Shown here: positions 15,569 through 24,342 of the stretch, piece after piece
Numbering within the stretch: the first letter of the stretch is position 1
Layout: the number at the start of each line of letters is the position of its first letter
Source of the DNA: Chryseobacterium sp. PMSZPI
GTDB lineage: Bacteria > Bacteroidota > Bacteroidia > Flavobacteriales > Weeksellaceae
Direction: 5' to 3'
Length of the DNA stretch: 64,000 bases
Assembly: GCF_002835665.1 (NCBI RefSeq)
Contig: NZ_PIZV01000074.1
Coordinates: 1 to 64,000, forward strand
Notes under the pieces: model-generated
Seen by the model: only the letters and a program-made list of their open reading frames with translations
What the model was told of the DNA's origin: nothing
Databases searched by the model: none
Position numbers and translations under genes: made by a program

Positions 15569-16978
15569 TTATGATGTTTTGGATTGACAAACAAAATCTG
15601 TCGTTGGGAATTTCTCTGTTTTTTTGATGCCGTTAAAACCTCCTTCGATTTCTGTAAAGTTTCTGATTCCATGTGAATTAAGAATGCTTGCTGCAATCAT
15701 ACTTCTGTATCCGCCTGCACAATGAAGAAAGAAATGCTCAGAATCATCAATGCCGCGAGCCCATTCACTTATCGTGTCCAATGGTCTGTTATAAGCATTT
15801 TCAATATGTTCTGCAGAATATTCTGTCAGTTTTCTGACATCTATTACTTTAGCATCCTTAGTAAACTGTTCTGCAAACTCTACAGGAGAAATTCTTTTAA
15901 TTTCATCGGTTTCTTTACCGGTTTCTTTCCAGGCTTCAAAACCTCCTTTCAAATATCCGACAACATTGTCGAATCCAACTCTGCTTAATCTGGTAATAAC
16001 TTCTTCTTCAGTTCCCGGATCAGTCACCAATAATAGAGGATGTTTCACGTCAACAATTAAAGTGCCTACCCATGGGGCAAAATCACCCTTTAATCCAATA
16101 TTAACGGAATTGGGGATAAAGCCTTTATGAAATTCTGCGGCACTTCTTGTGTCCAGAATTAAAGCATCCGTGTCTTCTGCCAATTTTTCAAAATCTTCTG
16201 CATCAACCGGATGTAATCCTTTATCCATGACAACATCGATGCTTTCATAGCCACCTTTATTCATCGCCACATTCATTCCGAAATATTTCGGAGGTGCAGT
16301 AAGGCCGTCTAATACTTCTCTGATGAAAGATTCTTTATTAGGCTGGTTAAGGGCGTAATTGGTTTTCTTTTGATTGCCTAAAATATCTACCGTTTCCTTT
16401 TGCATGTTTTTTCCACATGCAGAGCCCGCTCCGTGTGCAGGATAAACGGTTATACTATCATCTAAAGGCATGATTTTATTCTGAAGACTGTCGTATAAAA
16501 TTCCGGCAAGATCTTCCTGAGTCAGGTTGGTTGCCTTTTGGGCAAGGTCAGGTCGTCCGACATCTCCTAAGAATAACGTGTCCCCTGTGAAAATTGCAGT
16601 TTCAATGCCATTTTCGTCAATTAAAAGATAAGTGCTGCTCTCCATAGTGTGTCCAGGAGTGTGAAGTACTTTTATTTTTACTTTTCCAATTTCAAAAATC
16701 TGGTTGTCCTGTGCAATGATGGCTTCAAATTCAGGAGCAGCCGTAGGTCCGTAGACAATTGGTGCACCTGTTTTCTTGCTTAAATCCAAATGTCCGGAAA
16801 CAAAGTCAGCATGGAAGTGAGTTTCAAAAATATATTTTAAAGTGACATTGTCCTTTTCAAGGCGCTCCAGATAAGGTTTTATTTCTCTTAGTGGATCAAT
16901 AATGACAGCTTCGTTTTCTGATACAATATAATAGGCACCCTGAGCCAGACAGCCCGTATATATTTGTTCAATTTTCAT
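15569..16978 (-). CDS. MBL-fold persulfide dioxygenase-like protein with two rhodanese domains
   Basis: A 469-residue three-domain protein. Residues 1-240 are a metallo-beta-lactamase fold with ETHFHADFVSGH (about 51-62), LHTPGHTMES and IFTGDTLFLGDVGRPDL, typical of the persulfide dioxygenase (ETHE1/CstB-like) group, which oxidises persulfides to sulfite. Two rhodanese domains follow (about 262-360 and 370-460). The first has LLVTDPGTEEE where the catalytic Cys loop should be, so it is probably inactive. The second has FFLHCAGGYRS with an active-site Cys. This architecture resembles CstB of Staphylococcus. It heads the cluster with the rhodanese lipoprotein and thioredoxin. The substrate assignment is by family only. 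Confidence 0.85.
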   Translation of the reverse strand: MKIEQIYTGCLAQGAYYIVSENEAVIIDPLREIKPYLERLEKDNVTLKYIFETHFHADFVSGHLDLSKKTGAPIVYGPTAAPEFEAIIAQDNQIFEIGKVKIKVLHTPGHTMESSTYLLIDENGIETAIFTGDTLFLGDVGRPDLAQKATNLTQEDLAGILYDSLQNKIMPLDDSITVYPAHGAGSACGKNMQKETVDILGNQKKTNYALNQPNKESFIREVLDGLTAPPKYFGMNVAMNKGGYESIDVVMDKGLHPVDAEDFEKLAEDTDALILDTRSAAEFHKGFIPNSVNIGLKGDFAPWVGTLIVDVKHPLLLVTDPGTEEEVITRLSRVGFDNVVGYLKGGFEAWKETGKETDEIKRISPVEFAEQFTKDAKVIDVRKLTEYSAEHIENAYNRPLDTISEWARGIDDSEHFFLHCAGGYRSMIAASILNSHGIRNFTEIEGGFNGIKKTEKFPTTDFVCQSKTS

Positions 16979-17349
16979 TAGGGTCTTTTTTTAATTAGTT
17001 AAAGATACAAAGTATTAGATGAATTGTAGATGAAATGTTAAATCTGATCGATAGTTTCTTTCAATATTACAATCTGAAATGCTTATAAGGTCTTTTATTT
17101 CCTGCAAAAAGGATGCCTTATATTATGTTAATTTTTAATTGCTGTTTTTTATCATGTTCAATCAATAGGGAATAATTTTATAACGGTTGAATTTCAATTT
17201 TTATTCTTTCGAGATTGGAGACATGGTTTGAAATTTGCTTAAGCAGAGAGGAAAGTTGATTTCCGGGAGTGTTGAATGAAGTTTCCCGGTAAATATCATT
17301 CAATATTTTATAAAAACTTTTATATTTATAAGTTAAAAAAAGTGATCAA
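16979..17349. other. Intergenic region before the HerA-like gene
   Basis: About 370 bp between divergent genes. No ORF with coding character was seen. A near-consensus -7 element (TATATTTA, 17321-17328) lies shortly before the downstream ATG. Otherwise it is AT-rich DNA without a clear repeat. Confidence 0.55.
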
Positions 17350-18876
17350 ATGGCAGACAAAGCACAATTTATTGAAGAATTAAATGCTAGATATACTCCA
17401 AAAGGAGACCACATTATATTAGGAAAGGGAATGCTGGATGGAGAAGTGGTTCCGGAAGTGAATGTAACAATCCCTCTAAAAACAATCAACCGTCATGGTC
17501 TTATCGCCGGAGCAACAGGGACTGGGAAAACCAAAACATTACAGGTTTTTGCAGAGCAGCTTTCCCATCAGGGAATTCCATCTTTAGTATTGGATATCAA
17601 AGGAGATTTCTCCGGAATTGCAGAAGCGGGGCAAATGAATGCTATCATTGAAGAAAGATATGCTAAAACTCAGCTTCCCTATATGCCGCAAGGTTTTCCT
17701 GTAGAATTGATGACAATTTCCGGCGCAAAAGGAGTGAAGTTAAGAGCCACTGTTACAGAATTTGGTCCTGTTTTATTAAGTAAGATTTTGGAACTTAATG
17801 ATACCCAGCAAAGTATCATGTCTATTGTTTTTAAATACTGTGATGATAAAGGACTTCCTTTGATTGATCTTAAGGATTTAAAAAAGGTGTTGCAATATGT
17901 TACAGATAATGCTCAAGGTAAGGCGGAACTTGCGGCTAACTACGGATCGATAGCTCCAGCTTCTTTAGGTGCTATTTTAAGATCTATCGTTGCTCTGGAA
18001 CAACAAGGAGCTGCAGATTTCTTTGGAGAATTGAGCTTTGATGTGCAGGATTTGCTGGCGACAAGAGATGGAAAAGGAGTAGTAAATATTTTAAGAGTTT
18101 CAGATATTCAAAATAAACCACAGTTGTTTTCTACCTTTATGCTTTCGCTTTTTGCCGAAATTTATATGACTTTTCCTGAAGAAGGAGACAGTGGAAAACC
18201 GAAGTTGGTATTGTTTATTGATGAAGCCCATCTTATTTTTGATGAAGCTTCAAAAGCACTGTTGTCCCAAATTGAAACCATGGTAAAACTGATCCGCTCC
18301 AAGGGGGTAGGGATTTATTTTATTACCCAGATTCCGGGTGACGTTCCTGAAAATGTATTGTCACAGCTGGGATTGAAAATACAACATGCATTGAGAGGTT
18401 TTACAGCCAAAGACAAGAAAGAAATTTCCAAAGCTGTTGAAAACTATCCGACAACAGAATATTATAATGCTTCAACATTGATCCAGAGTTTAGGGATCGG
18501 AGAAGCATTTGTAACTGCATTGGACGAAAAAGGTATTCCTACTCCATTAGTACATACTTACCTTATTTCTCCGGAATCCAGAATGGATGTTTTGAATGAA
18601 GCGGAGATTTCAGAATTAACGGCCAAATCAGCATTAGTAGCGAAATATGAAGAAGCTATTGATAGAGAGTCTGCTTACGAAATGTTGACCAGTAGAATGG
18701 AACAGGCCGCCCTGAACCCGGCACCTACCCAAAAAACAAAACAGGTGAAAGAAGAACCCGGAATGTTTGAGCAGGTTTTACAAAGTCAGGCGGGAAGAAC
18801 CTTTACCAATACATTAATGAGAGAAGGAGCAAAAGCGATTCTTGGAATGTTTGGATTAGGAGGCAGAAGAAGATAG
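17350..18876 (+). CDS. HerA-like helicase/ATPase (DUF853 family)
   Basis: A 508-residue P-loop ATPase of the DUF853/HerA-FtsK-like group (E. coli relative YjgR). Walker A is GATGTGKTKTLQ (about residues 57-68), and Walker B is LVLFIDEAHLIFDEA (about 287-301). The next segment, KGVGIYFITQIPGDVPENVLSQLG, holds the sensor-type Thr-Gln. The C-terminus is a short amphipathic stretch ending LGMFGLGGRRR. Members are presumed DNA translocases or helicases, but a physiological role for the family is not established. No NurA nuclease is next to it, so it is not a HerA-NurA pair. The DnaQ-type exonuclease follows 177 bp later on the same strand. Confidence 0.88.
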   Translation: MADKAQFIEELNARYTPKGDHIILGKGMLDGEVVPEVNVTIPLKTINRHGLIAGATGTGKTKTLQVFAEQLSHQGIPSLVLDIKGDFSGIAEAGQMNAIIEERYAKTQLPYMPQGFPVELMTISGAKGVKLRATVTEFGPVLLSKILELNDTQQSIMSIVFKYCDDKGLPLIDLKDLKKVLQYVTDNAQGKAELAANYGSIAPASLGAILRSIVALEQQGAADFFGELSFDVQDLLATRDGKGVVNILRVSDIQNKPQLFSTFMLSLFAEIYMTFPEEGDSGKPKLVLFIDEAHLIFDEASKALLSQIETMVKLIRSKGVGIYFITQIPGDVPENVLSQLGLKIQHALRGFTAKDKKEISKAVENYPTTEYYNASTLIQSLGIGEAFVTALDEKGIPTPLVHTYLISPESRMDVLNEAEISELTAKSALVAKYEEAIDRESAYEMLTSRMEQAALNPAPTQKTKQVKEEPGMFEQVLQSQAGRTFTNTLMREGAKAILGMFGLGGRRR

Positions 18877-18895
18877 TTTTGATGTACAATATACT

Positions 18896-18943
18896 ATAGC
18901 CTGCTATGTTTTTGATATATTTTTTGTTATTTTAGCAGGTTAT
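18896..18943 (+). terminator. Possible long-loop hairpin after the HerA-like gene
   Basis: ATAGCCTGCT and AGCAGGTTAT are largely complementary and enclose an AT-rich loop of about 28 bases; a short T-rich stretch follows. It is a weak candidate terminator. Confidence 0.35.
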
Positions 18944-19053
18944 CTTTATTGAAGAGAATATCAAAGGTTCAACAAAATAAAGGGTGTTTTATTGGAGAAA
19001 CCATAAAATCAAAGATTTATATAAATTTAAAAAAGCAGTTAACGAGAAATTAA

Positions 19054-20277
19054 ATGTATTCAATTATAGATATAGAAAGTAATGGTGCAGGTTATAGGCA
19101 TGAATGCATTATAGATATTGCCATCTACAAATATGATGGTCAGAAGATTACTGACCAGTTTATTTCTCTTGTAAATCCTGAGGGAGATATTACTCCTTTT
19201 GTACAAAAATTGACGAGCATTACCCCTAAAATGGTTAAAACAGCTCCTAAATTTCATGAAATTGCCCGCAGAGTTATTGAAATTACTGAAAATACGACGT
19301 TGGTAGGACATAATATTGAATTTGATTACAGAATGCTTCGCCAGTCTTTTAAAAGATTAGGGTATGAATTTAAAATCAATACTTTAGATACAATTCCGTT
19401 AGCCAAGAAACTGATTCCTGATGAAGTAAGTTACTCGTTAGGAAAACTGGTGAAATCATTGGGAATTCCTTTAACGAATCATCATAGAGCTGATGGTGAT
19501 GCAAGGGCAACGTTGGAGTTGTTTAAATTATTGATTTCAAAAGATACTGCGAACGAGATTATCCAAAAACAGCATGAAGAAACCAATGCTAAAACATATA
19601 TCAATAAAGTCAAAGAACTAACTCAGGATTTACCGAATGAAAAAGGATTTGTTTATTTTCAAAACGAAGACGGAAAGATTATTTTTTCAGATTATGTTCA
19701 GGATATCAACAAATTTTCCAAAAAGGTTTTCAATTCCAAATCAAAAAAATGGGAGCTGGTTCAGAAAGGAGTTGAACAGATTAACTTTGAGTTAACCGGA
19801 ACGGATATTATAGCCAAATTAATTCTGAACTCTAAGAATATTAAAAAGAAAGAAATTCTGCCTTTTGGGCTTTATTTTAGAAACAATAAATACGTTGTGG
19901 AAAAAAATAAACTCAATAAGACAGAGAAACCGATTTTAAAGTTCAGATCATTCACTCAGGGAACAAAAGCTGTCCAGTTTATTGATTCTCAGGAAGAATT
20001 CAATGATGTTACTGTACTAAAGCAGAAAATAGAATTCAGAAAAAGAAATGAGCTTTGGCTGGGTGCCGGAAGAAAATTAGGCGAGAAATTATTTTTAATT
20101 ATAGATAATGGGAAGGTGGTGTCCTTTGGATTCTATGAACTGTTTACCCAAATTCAGACGTTGAGTAAGCTTGCCAAGCTGAAAATTGATCTTCCTTTAT
20201 CCTCTTCAGATTTGAATAATGAACTGCAATTGGCACTCCTTCGTGGTGATTTTGAGACCTTACCATTACCGAAGTAA
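19054..20277 (+). CDS. DnaQ-like 3'-5' exonuclease with degenerate C-terminal GIY-YIG-like region
   Basis: A 407-residue protein. Residues 1-175 are a DEDDh exonuclease: YSIIDIESNG (Asp and Glu), VGHNIEFDYRML (Asp) and HHRADGDARATLELF (His and Asp). Many flavobacterial relatives continue with a UvrC/Cho-type GIY-YIG endonuclease domain. Here the matching region, about 198-260, reads GFVYFQNEDGKIIFSD and then ELTGTDIIAKLILNSK. The spacing is kept but the YIG motif has become FSD and the usual Arg is absent, so this module looks catalytically dead. The rest (about 260-407) has no motif I can name. It may have a repair role as a 3' exonuclease. It is a single gene. Confidence 0.82.
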   Translation: MYSIIDIESNGAGYRHECIIDIAIYKYDGQKITDQFISLVNPEGDITPFVQKLTSITPKMVKTAPKFHEIARRVIEITENTTLVGHNIEFDYRMLRQSFKRLGYEFKINTLDTIPLAKKLIPDEVSYSLGKLVKSLGIPLTNHHRADGDARATLELFKLLISKDTANEIIQKQHEETNAKTYINKVKELTQDLPNEKGFVYFQNEDGKIIFSDYVQDINKFSKKVFNSKSKKWELVQKGVEQINFELTGTDIIAKLILNSKNIKKKEILPFGLYFRNNKYVVEKNKLNKTEKPILKFRSFTQGTKAVQFIDSQEEFNDVTVLKQKIEFRKRNELWLGAGRKLGEKLFLIIDNGKVVSFGFYELFTQIQTLSKLAKLKIDLPLSSSDLNNELQLALLRGDFETLPLPK

Positions 20278-20312
20278 TCCAATCAATTTTCTTAGAATAA
20301 AAAAATAAATAG

Positions 20313-20320
20313 TATTTTTG
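20313..20320 (+). promoter_or_regulatory. -7 promoter element upstream of the lysA leader
   Basis: TATTTTTG, a full match to TAnnTTTG, 20 bp before the leader ORF. No other consensus -7 element lies between here and lysA, so lysA transcripts probably start here and pass through the hairpin at 20444-20477. Confidence 0.6.
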
Positions 20321-20339
20321 CAAAAAATAAATAGAAGCA

Positions 20340-20411
20340 ATGCAAATTTTTAAACAAATTAAAACTGGAAAAAAGGGAGCTGTAAAGTTCTCTAAGGTTT
20401 GGAATATTTAA
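20340..20411 (+). CDS. Lysine-rich leader peptide upstream of lysA (putative)
   Basis: A 23-residue ORF (MQIFKQIKTGKKGAVKFSKV then WNI) that begins about 12-15 nt after the expected transcription start. Six of 23 residues are Lys (positions 5, 8, 11, 12, 16 and 19), well above the level of an ordinary protein. It is followed at once by a small hairpin (20412-20423) and then a strong terminator just before lysA, which encodes the last enzyme of lysine synthesis. This order (promoter, product-amino-acid-rich leader, terminator, biosynthetic gene) is that of a ribosome-dependent attenuator. Translation and conservation are not shown, and Lys is a common residue in AT-rich genomes. Confidence 0.55.
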   Translation: MQIFKQIKTGKKGAVKFSKVWNI

Positions 20412-20443
20412 AAGACTTGTCTTGCATAAAAAATAATCAATGT

Positions 20444-20477
20444 GGCAGGCTCTTTTTCTAAGAATCTGCCTTTTTTT
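20444..20477 (+). terminator. Attenuator-like terminator before lysA
   Basis: GGCAGGCTCTT and AAGAATCTGCC pair around the loop TTTCT (GGCAG/CTGCC outer stem, TCTT/AAGA inner stem, one mismatch between), followed by seven T. It ends 16 nt before the lysA ATG. CTTGC at 20421-20425 can pair with GCAGG at 20445-20449 and so compete with this hairpin. Confidence 0.75.
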
Positions 20478-20493
20478 ATGTTAAAATGAAATT

Positions 20494-21693
20494 ATGAATT
20501 CAAAAGAATTATTAAAGATTGCCAATGAGTTTGGCACCCCGGTGTATGTGTATGATGCAGAATCCATCAAAATTCAATACGAAAAACTTACATCTTCTTT
20601 TTTAAAACACACAAAGTTCTTCTATGCAGCGAAGGCGTTGACAAATATCAATATCCTTAAGTATGTCAAGAACCTGGGTGCTTCTTTGGATTGTGTATCT
20701 ATTAATGAAGTTAAACTTGGATTAAAAGCAGGGTTTCCGAAAGAAAAAATACTTTTTACTCCAAATTGTGTTGACTTAGCTGAAATAGAGGAAGCAATGA
20801 CTTTCGGAGTTCATATTAACATTGATAACATTTCTATTCTTGAGCAATTCGGGAATAAATATGGAAATTCTTACCCGATTTTTGTAAGAATCAACCCGCA
20901 TATTTTTGCAGGAGGAAACTATAAAATTTCAACGGGACACATCGATAGTAAATTCGGTATCTCTATCCACCAGCTTCGTCACATCGAAAGAGTGATGAAG
21001 AGTACCAATGTAAATGTGGAAGGACTTCACATGCACACAGGAAGTGAAATCAAAGATCCTGAGGTATTCCTACAAACCTTAGATATTATGCTTGATCTTT
21101 CTGAGCATTTTCCTAATCTGAAATATCTGGATATGGGAAGTGGCTTTAAAATTCCTTATCAGGATAACGAAGAGGAAACAGACGTTAAAACACTGGGTAA
21201 AAGAGTGGAAAAAGTGTTGGCTGATTTTTCAAAATCAACAGGAAGAAAATTCGAATTGTGGTTTGAGCCTGGAAAGTTCTTGGTTGGGAAAAGCGGTTAT
21301 CTTCTAGTGAAAGCCAATGTGATTAAGCAGACTACAGCTACTGTTTTTGTAGGAGTGAATTCCGGGTTTAATCATTTGATCCGTCCGATGTTCTATGATT
21401 CTTATCACATGATTGAAAACCTGTCTAATCCAAAAGGAGCGGAAAGGATTTATACCGTTGTAGGAAACATCTGTGAAACGGATACATTTGCCTGGGACAG
21501 AAAACTACATGAAGTAAGAGAAGGAGATATTCTTGCCTTCCATAATGCCGGAGCTTATGGTTTCGAAATGAGCTCAAACTTCAATTCAAGATTGAAACCT
21601 GCTGAGGTTTTGTTTTTAGATGGAAAAGCTCATCTGATTCGTAAAAGAGATGAATTTGAAGATTTATTGAGAAATCAGATTGAAGTGATTTAA
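20494..21693 (+). CDS. lysA: Diaminopimelate decarboxylase
   Basis: A 399-residue fold-type III PLP enzyme converting meso-diaminopimelate to L-lysine, the last step of lysine synthesis. The PLP lysine is in KFFYAAKALTN (about residue 47). The conserved LHMHTGSEI, LDMGSGFKIPY, WFEPGKFLVG, GNICETDTFAWDR (active-site Cys region) and HNAGAYGFEMSSNFNSR blocks are all present. Length is usual for Bacteroidota LysA. It has no other lysine gene beside it. It lies directly behind a lysine-rich leader ORF and terminator, which suggests control by lysine charging. A wobble-rich terminator follows at 21713. Confidence 0.95.
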   Translation: MNSKELLKIANEFGTPVYVYDAESIKIQYEKLTSSFLKHTKFFYAAKALTNINILKYVKNLGASLDCVSINEVKLGLKAGFPKEKILFTPNCVDLAEIEEAMTFGVHINIDNISILEQFGNKYGNSYPIFVRINPHIFAGGNYKISTGHIDSKFGISIHQLRHIERVMKSTNVNVEGLHMHTGSEIKDPEVFLQTLDIMLDLSEHFPNLKYLDMGSGFKIPYQDNEEETDVKTLGKRVEKVLADFSKSTGRKFELWFEPGKFLVGKSGYLLVKANVIKQTTATVFVGVNSGFNHLIRPMFYDSYHMIENLSNPKGAERIYTVVGNICETDTFAWDRKLHEVREGDILAFHNAGAYGFEMSSNFNSRLKPAEVLFLDGKAHLIRKRDEFEDLLRNQIEVI

Positions 21694-21712
21694 ATCAAAA
21701 ATATAAAATGAG

Positions 21713-21739
21713 CGGCTGTCCTTTTGGGCGGCCGTTTTT
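21713..21739 (+). terminator. Terminator of lysA
   Basis: A 9-bp stem (CGGCTGTCC / GGGCGGCCG, with two G-T pairs) around a TTTT loop, followed by TTTTT, 20 bp after the lysA stop. Confidence 0.8.
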
Positions 21740-21807
21740 GTTTCCACCCATAAGCTCGATAGTTTTAATTATGAACTTTGGTTTTTGATAACAAAGATTT
21801 TCGGTGG

Positions 21808-21842
21808 TAAACCTAACAGGGTTCCAAAACCTGTTAGGTTTA
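21808..21842. repeat. 13-bp inverted repeat (CCTAACAGG type)
   Basis: TAAACCTAACAGG and its exact complement flank a 9-base loop. It lacks a T tract, stands apart from gene ends, and resembles AACCTGTTAGGTT palindromes that I recall as frequent in flavobacterial intergenic DNA. It is probably a dispersed palindromic repeat. Confidence 0.65.
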
Positions 21843-21969
21843 ATGATAATAAATTACAAATTTTTAACATTTAAACTCTACGGAAGGATCGTTTAATTGG
21901 CTAAATTTGATAGAAATACAGGGTTTAATACCGTATTTTCTCCAAAAATAACGACAAAATCTATTAATT

Positions 21970-23703
21970 ATGGCCAAAAATATAGCCGAGCAAATTGTTG
22001 AAATGCTTGAAAATGCCAATGTGAAAAGAATTTATGCAGTAACCGGCGACAGCCTTAACCATCTGAATATTGCTGTCAAAAAAAGTAGTATTGAATGGAT
22101 CCATGTACGACATGAGGAAGTAGGAGCGTATGCTGCTGCTGCAGAAGCTGAACTAGATGGTTTTGCCGTATGTGCAGGAAGTTGTGGTCCCGGGCATGTA
22201 CATTTGATTAACGGGGTATATGAAGCACATCGCTCTCATGTTCCAATGCTTGTGATTGCTTCTACAATTCCCAGTGAGGAGATGGGAATGGATTATTTCC
22301 AGGAAACGAATACAATAAAATTATTTGATGATTGTAGTCATTATAATCAAATGATTACGAGACCGGAGCAGGTGCAAAGAATTGTTCAAACAGCCATTCA
22401 GCATGCTATTTCTAAGAAAGGAGTTGCGGTGATTGGACTTCCCGGAGATGTTTCCGAATTGGATGCTGAGGAAGCAACTACTTCAGCTCAGATTTTTAAA
22501 ACCAACCCTATTATAAGGCCTTCGGATGATGAACTTAAAAAGTTAGCAGATCTCATTAACGAAAATGAAAAAGTAACACTGTATTGTGGAATAGGAGCTA
22601 CAGAAGCTAGAAATGAAGTGGTGCAATTGTCCCAGCTTCTAAAGGCTCCCGTAGGATATTCTTTTCGGGGGAAAATGGCAATTCAGCCCAATAATCCCAA
22701 TGAAGTAGGTCTTACCGGGCTATTAGGATTCCCATCTGCTTATAATGCGATGCATGATGCTGATCTGGTTCTTCTCTTAGGAACGGATTTTCCTTATCAG
22801 AAATTTATGCCGCTAAAAAATAAGATTGTTCAGATTGATGAAAGTCCTGAGAGGTTAGGAAGAAGAGCTAAGTTGGAGTTGGGACTTACGGGAGATATCA
22901 AAGAAACAATTAAAGCCTTGCTGCCCTTATTGAAAGAAAAGACAAATGTTCACTTTTTGAATGAGCAATTGGAGTTTTATGAAAAAGTAAAAGAAAACCA
23001 GCTCACTTATGTAAACGATCCTGGCAAAGAAAATGCGATTCAGCCGGAATATGTTGCACACACTTTAGATAAGATTGCTAAAAAAGATGCGATTTTTACA
23101 GTAGATACAGGAATGTGTTGCGTGTGGGGTGCGAGATTTATTACAGGAACCGGAGAAAGAAAAATGCTAGGGTCATTCAATCACGGATCAATGGCAAATG
23201 CGATGCCGATGGCTATAGGAGCAGCTTTATCGCATCCTGACAAGCAAATCATTGCGATGTGCGGGGATGGTGGATTGTCTATGTTGTTGGGAGATATGGC
23301 TACCATTTTTCAGTATAAGCTTCCTGTAAAATTGATTGTTTTCAATAATAGAGCGCTGGGAATGGTGAAATTAGAAATGGAAGTGGGTGGTTTGCCGGAT
23401 AACGAAACGGATATGATTAATCCGGATTTCGCTATGATTGCCCATGCTATGGGATATCCTGGTAAAAATGTTCATCTGCCTGAAGAAGTAGAAAGTGCCA
23501 TTAAAGAATGTCTGGATCATAAGGGACCTTATCTTTTGAATATTTTTACCAATCCTAATGCATTAGCTCTTCCTCCTAAAATTGAATTTGACCAGGTGAT
23601 AGGAATGACAAAGTCTATGGCGCAACTCATGCTGGGAGGTAAAATGGAAGAAGTTTTTGAAACGGTAAAATCAAATTATAAACATATTAAAGGGTTGTTA
23701 TAA
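21970..23703 (+). CDS. poxB: Thiamine-diphosphate pyruvate oxidase / quinone-dependent pyruvate dehydrogenase-like (PoxB)
   Basis: A 577-residue three-domain ThDP enzyme. The N-terminal Pyr domain has the catalytic Glu in WIHVRHEEVGAYAAAAEAE (about residue 50). The middle FAD/NADP-like domain is at about 190-325. The C-terminal PP domain carries the ThDP motif CGDGGLSMLLGDMATIFQYK...VFNN (about 432-460). The opening NIAEQIVEMLENANVKRIYAVTGDSL matches the pyruvate oxidase / PoxB branch rather than acetolactate synthase. The likely reaction is oxidative decarboxylation of pyruvate to acetate and CO2 with electrons to quinone. The C-terminal membrane-binding tail of E. coli PoxB cannot be confirmed here. 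It is a single gene. Confidence 0.82.
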   Translation: MAKNIAEQIVEMLENANVKRIYAVTGDSLNHLNIAVKKSSIEWIHVRHEEVGAYAAAAEAELDGFAVCAGSCGPGHVHLINGVYEAHRSHVPMLVIASTIPSEEMGMDYFQETNTIKLFDDCSHYNQMITRPEQVQRIVQTAIQHAISKKGVAVIGLPGDVSELDAEEATTSAQIFKTNPIIRPSDDELKKLADLINENEKVTLYCGIGATEARNEVVQLSQLLKAPVGYSFRGKMAIQPNNPNEVGLTGLLGFPSAYNAMHDADLVLLLGTDFPYQKFMPLKNKIVQIDESPERLGRRAKLELGLTGDIKETIKALLPLLKEKTNVHFLNEQLEFYEKVKENQLTYVNDPGKENAIQPEYVAHTLDKIAKKDAIFTVDTGMCCVWGARFITGTGERKMLGSFNHGSMANAMPMAIGAALSHPDKQIIAMCGDGGLSMLLGDMATIFQYKLPVKLIVFNNRALGMVKLEMEVGGLPDNETDMINPDFAMIAHAMGYPGKNVHLPEEVESAIKECLDHKGPYLLNIFTNPNALALPPKIEFDQVIGMTKSMAQLMLGGKMEEVFETVKSNYKHIKGLL

Positions 23704-23818
23704 GATTATAGATTATGTGATAGGTGATTCTGAAAAGATATCAGAGGTTTGTCTTTAAAATTTCTTTAAAAATTTATGTTTTATGTGAAATTTTATTTTG
23801 ATACGTGAAGCAAATATT

Positions 23819-23826
23819 TACCTTTG
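23819..23826 (+). promoter_or_regulatory. -7 promoter element
   Basis: TACCTTTG (TAnnTTTG), with TTG at 23798-23800 giving an 18-bp spacer; 32 bp before the secreted-protein start at 23859. Confidence 0.65.
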
Positions 23827-23858
23827 CCTGCTTTTTAATAATTAATACAAATTAAGTT

Positions 23859-24341
23859 ATGAGAACTCTATTTTTATTTTTGGCTCTTTGTGTTGCAAAT
23901 TTCTCGTTTGCTCAGGATCAGGAAGAAAGAGATGATTCTTTTATCAAAGAGAATAATAAAAATCTTTTAAAAATAGATATTAAAGAACCTTTTATGCAGG
24001 TGGCTGTTAATTGCAATAATTTTAAACCCGCAGCCTTTGAAGGGGGCGTTGCCACGTATAAAAATATATTGAACAAGTATATGCTTGCTTATCTGAATTC
24101 GGATTTCTATGCATTGGCTGGAGACTTTACCTTTACTTTAGCAGTTGATGCTAATGGGAAAGTAACGGGTATAACCGGTTCTCCCAAAGTTGAAAATAGT
24201 AAAGTTTTTTTTGATGATATGCAATATGTGGTAAGAAGGATTAAAAAGGACTGGATTCCTGCATCTTGTAATGGACAACCTGTTGCCTCACAGATAAAAG
24301 TTAAAATGAATTTCTCTTCTATAACAGCTGATATTGATTAG
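23859..24341 (+). CDS. Small secreted protein, TonB C-terminal-like
   Basis: A 160-residue protein with a signal peptide (MRTLFLFLALCVANFSFAQ). The mature part contains GDFTFTLAVDANGKVTGITGSPKV and later QYVVRRIKKDWIPASCNGQPVASQIKVKMNF. This pattern (a strand, a DxxGKV turn, a W-P-A segment, then a final strand) recalls the TonB C-terminal / energy-transducer fold that many Bacteroidota small periplasmic proteins share. There is no membrane anchor or proline-rich linker, so it is not a functional TonB itself. It has its own promoter and terminator. The assignment is by fold pattern only; function unknown. Confidence 0.6.
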   Translation: MRTLFLFLALCVANFSFAQDQEERDDSFIKENNKNLLKIDIKEPFMQVAVNCNNFKPAAFEGGVATYKNILNKYMLAYLNSDFYALAGDFTFTLAVDANGKVTGITGSPKVENSKVFFDDMQYVVRRIKKDWIPASCNGQPVASQIKVKMNFSSITADID

Positions 24342-24342
24342 C

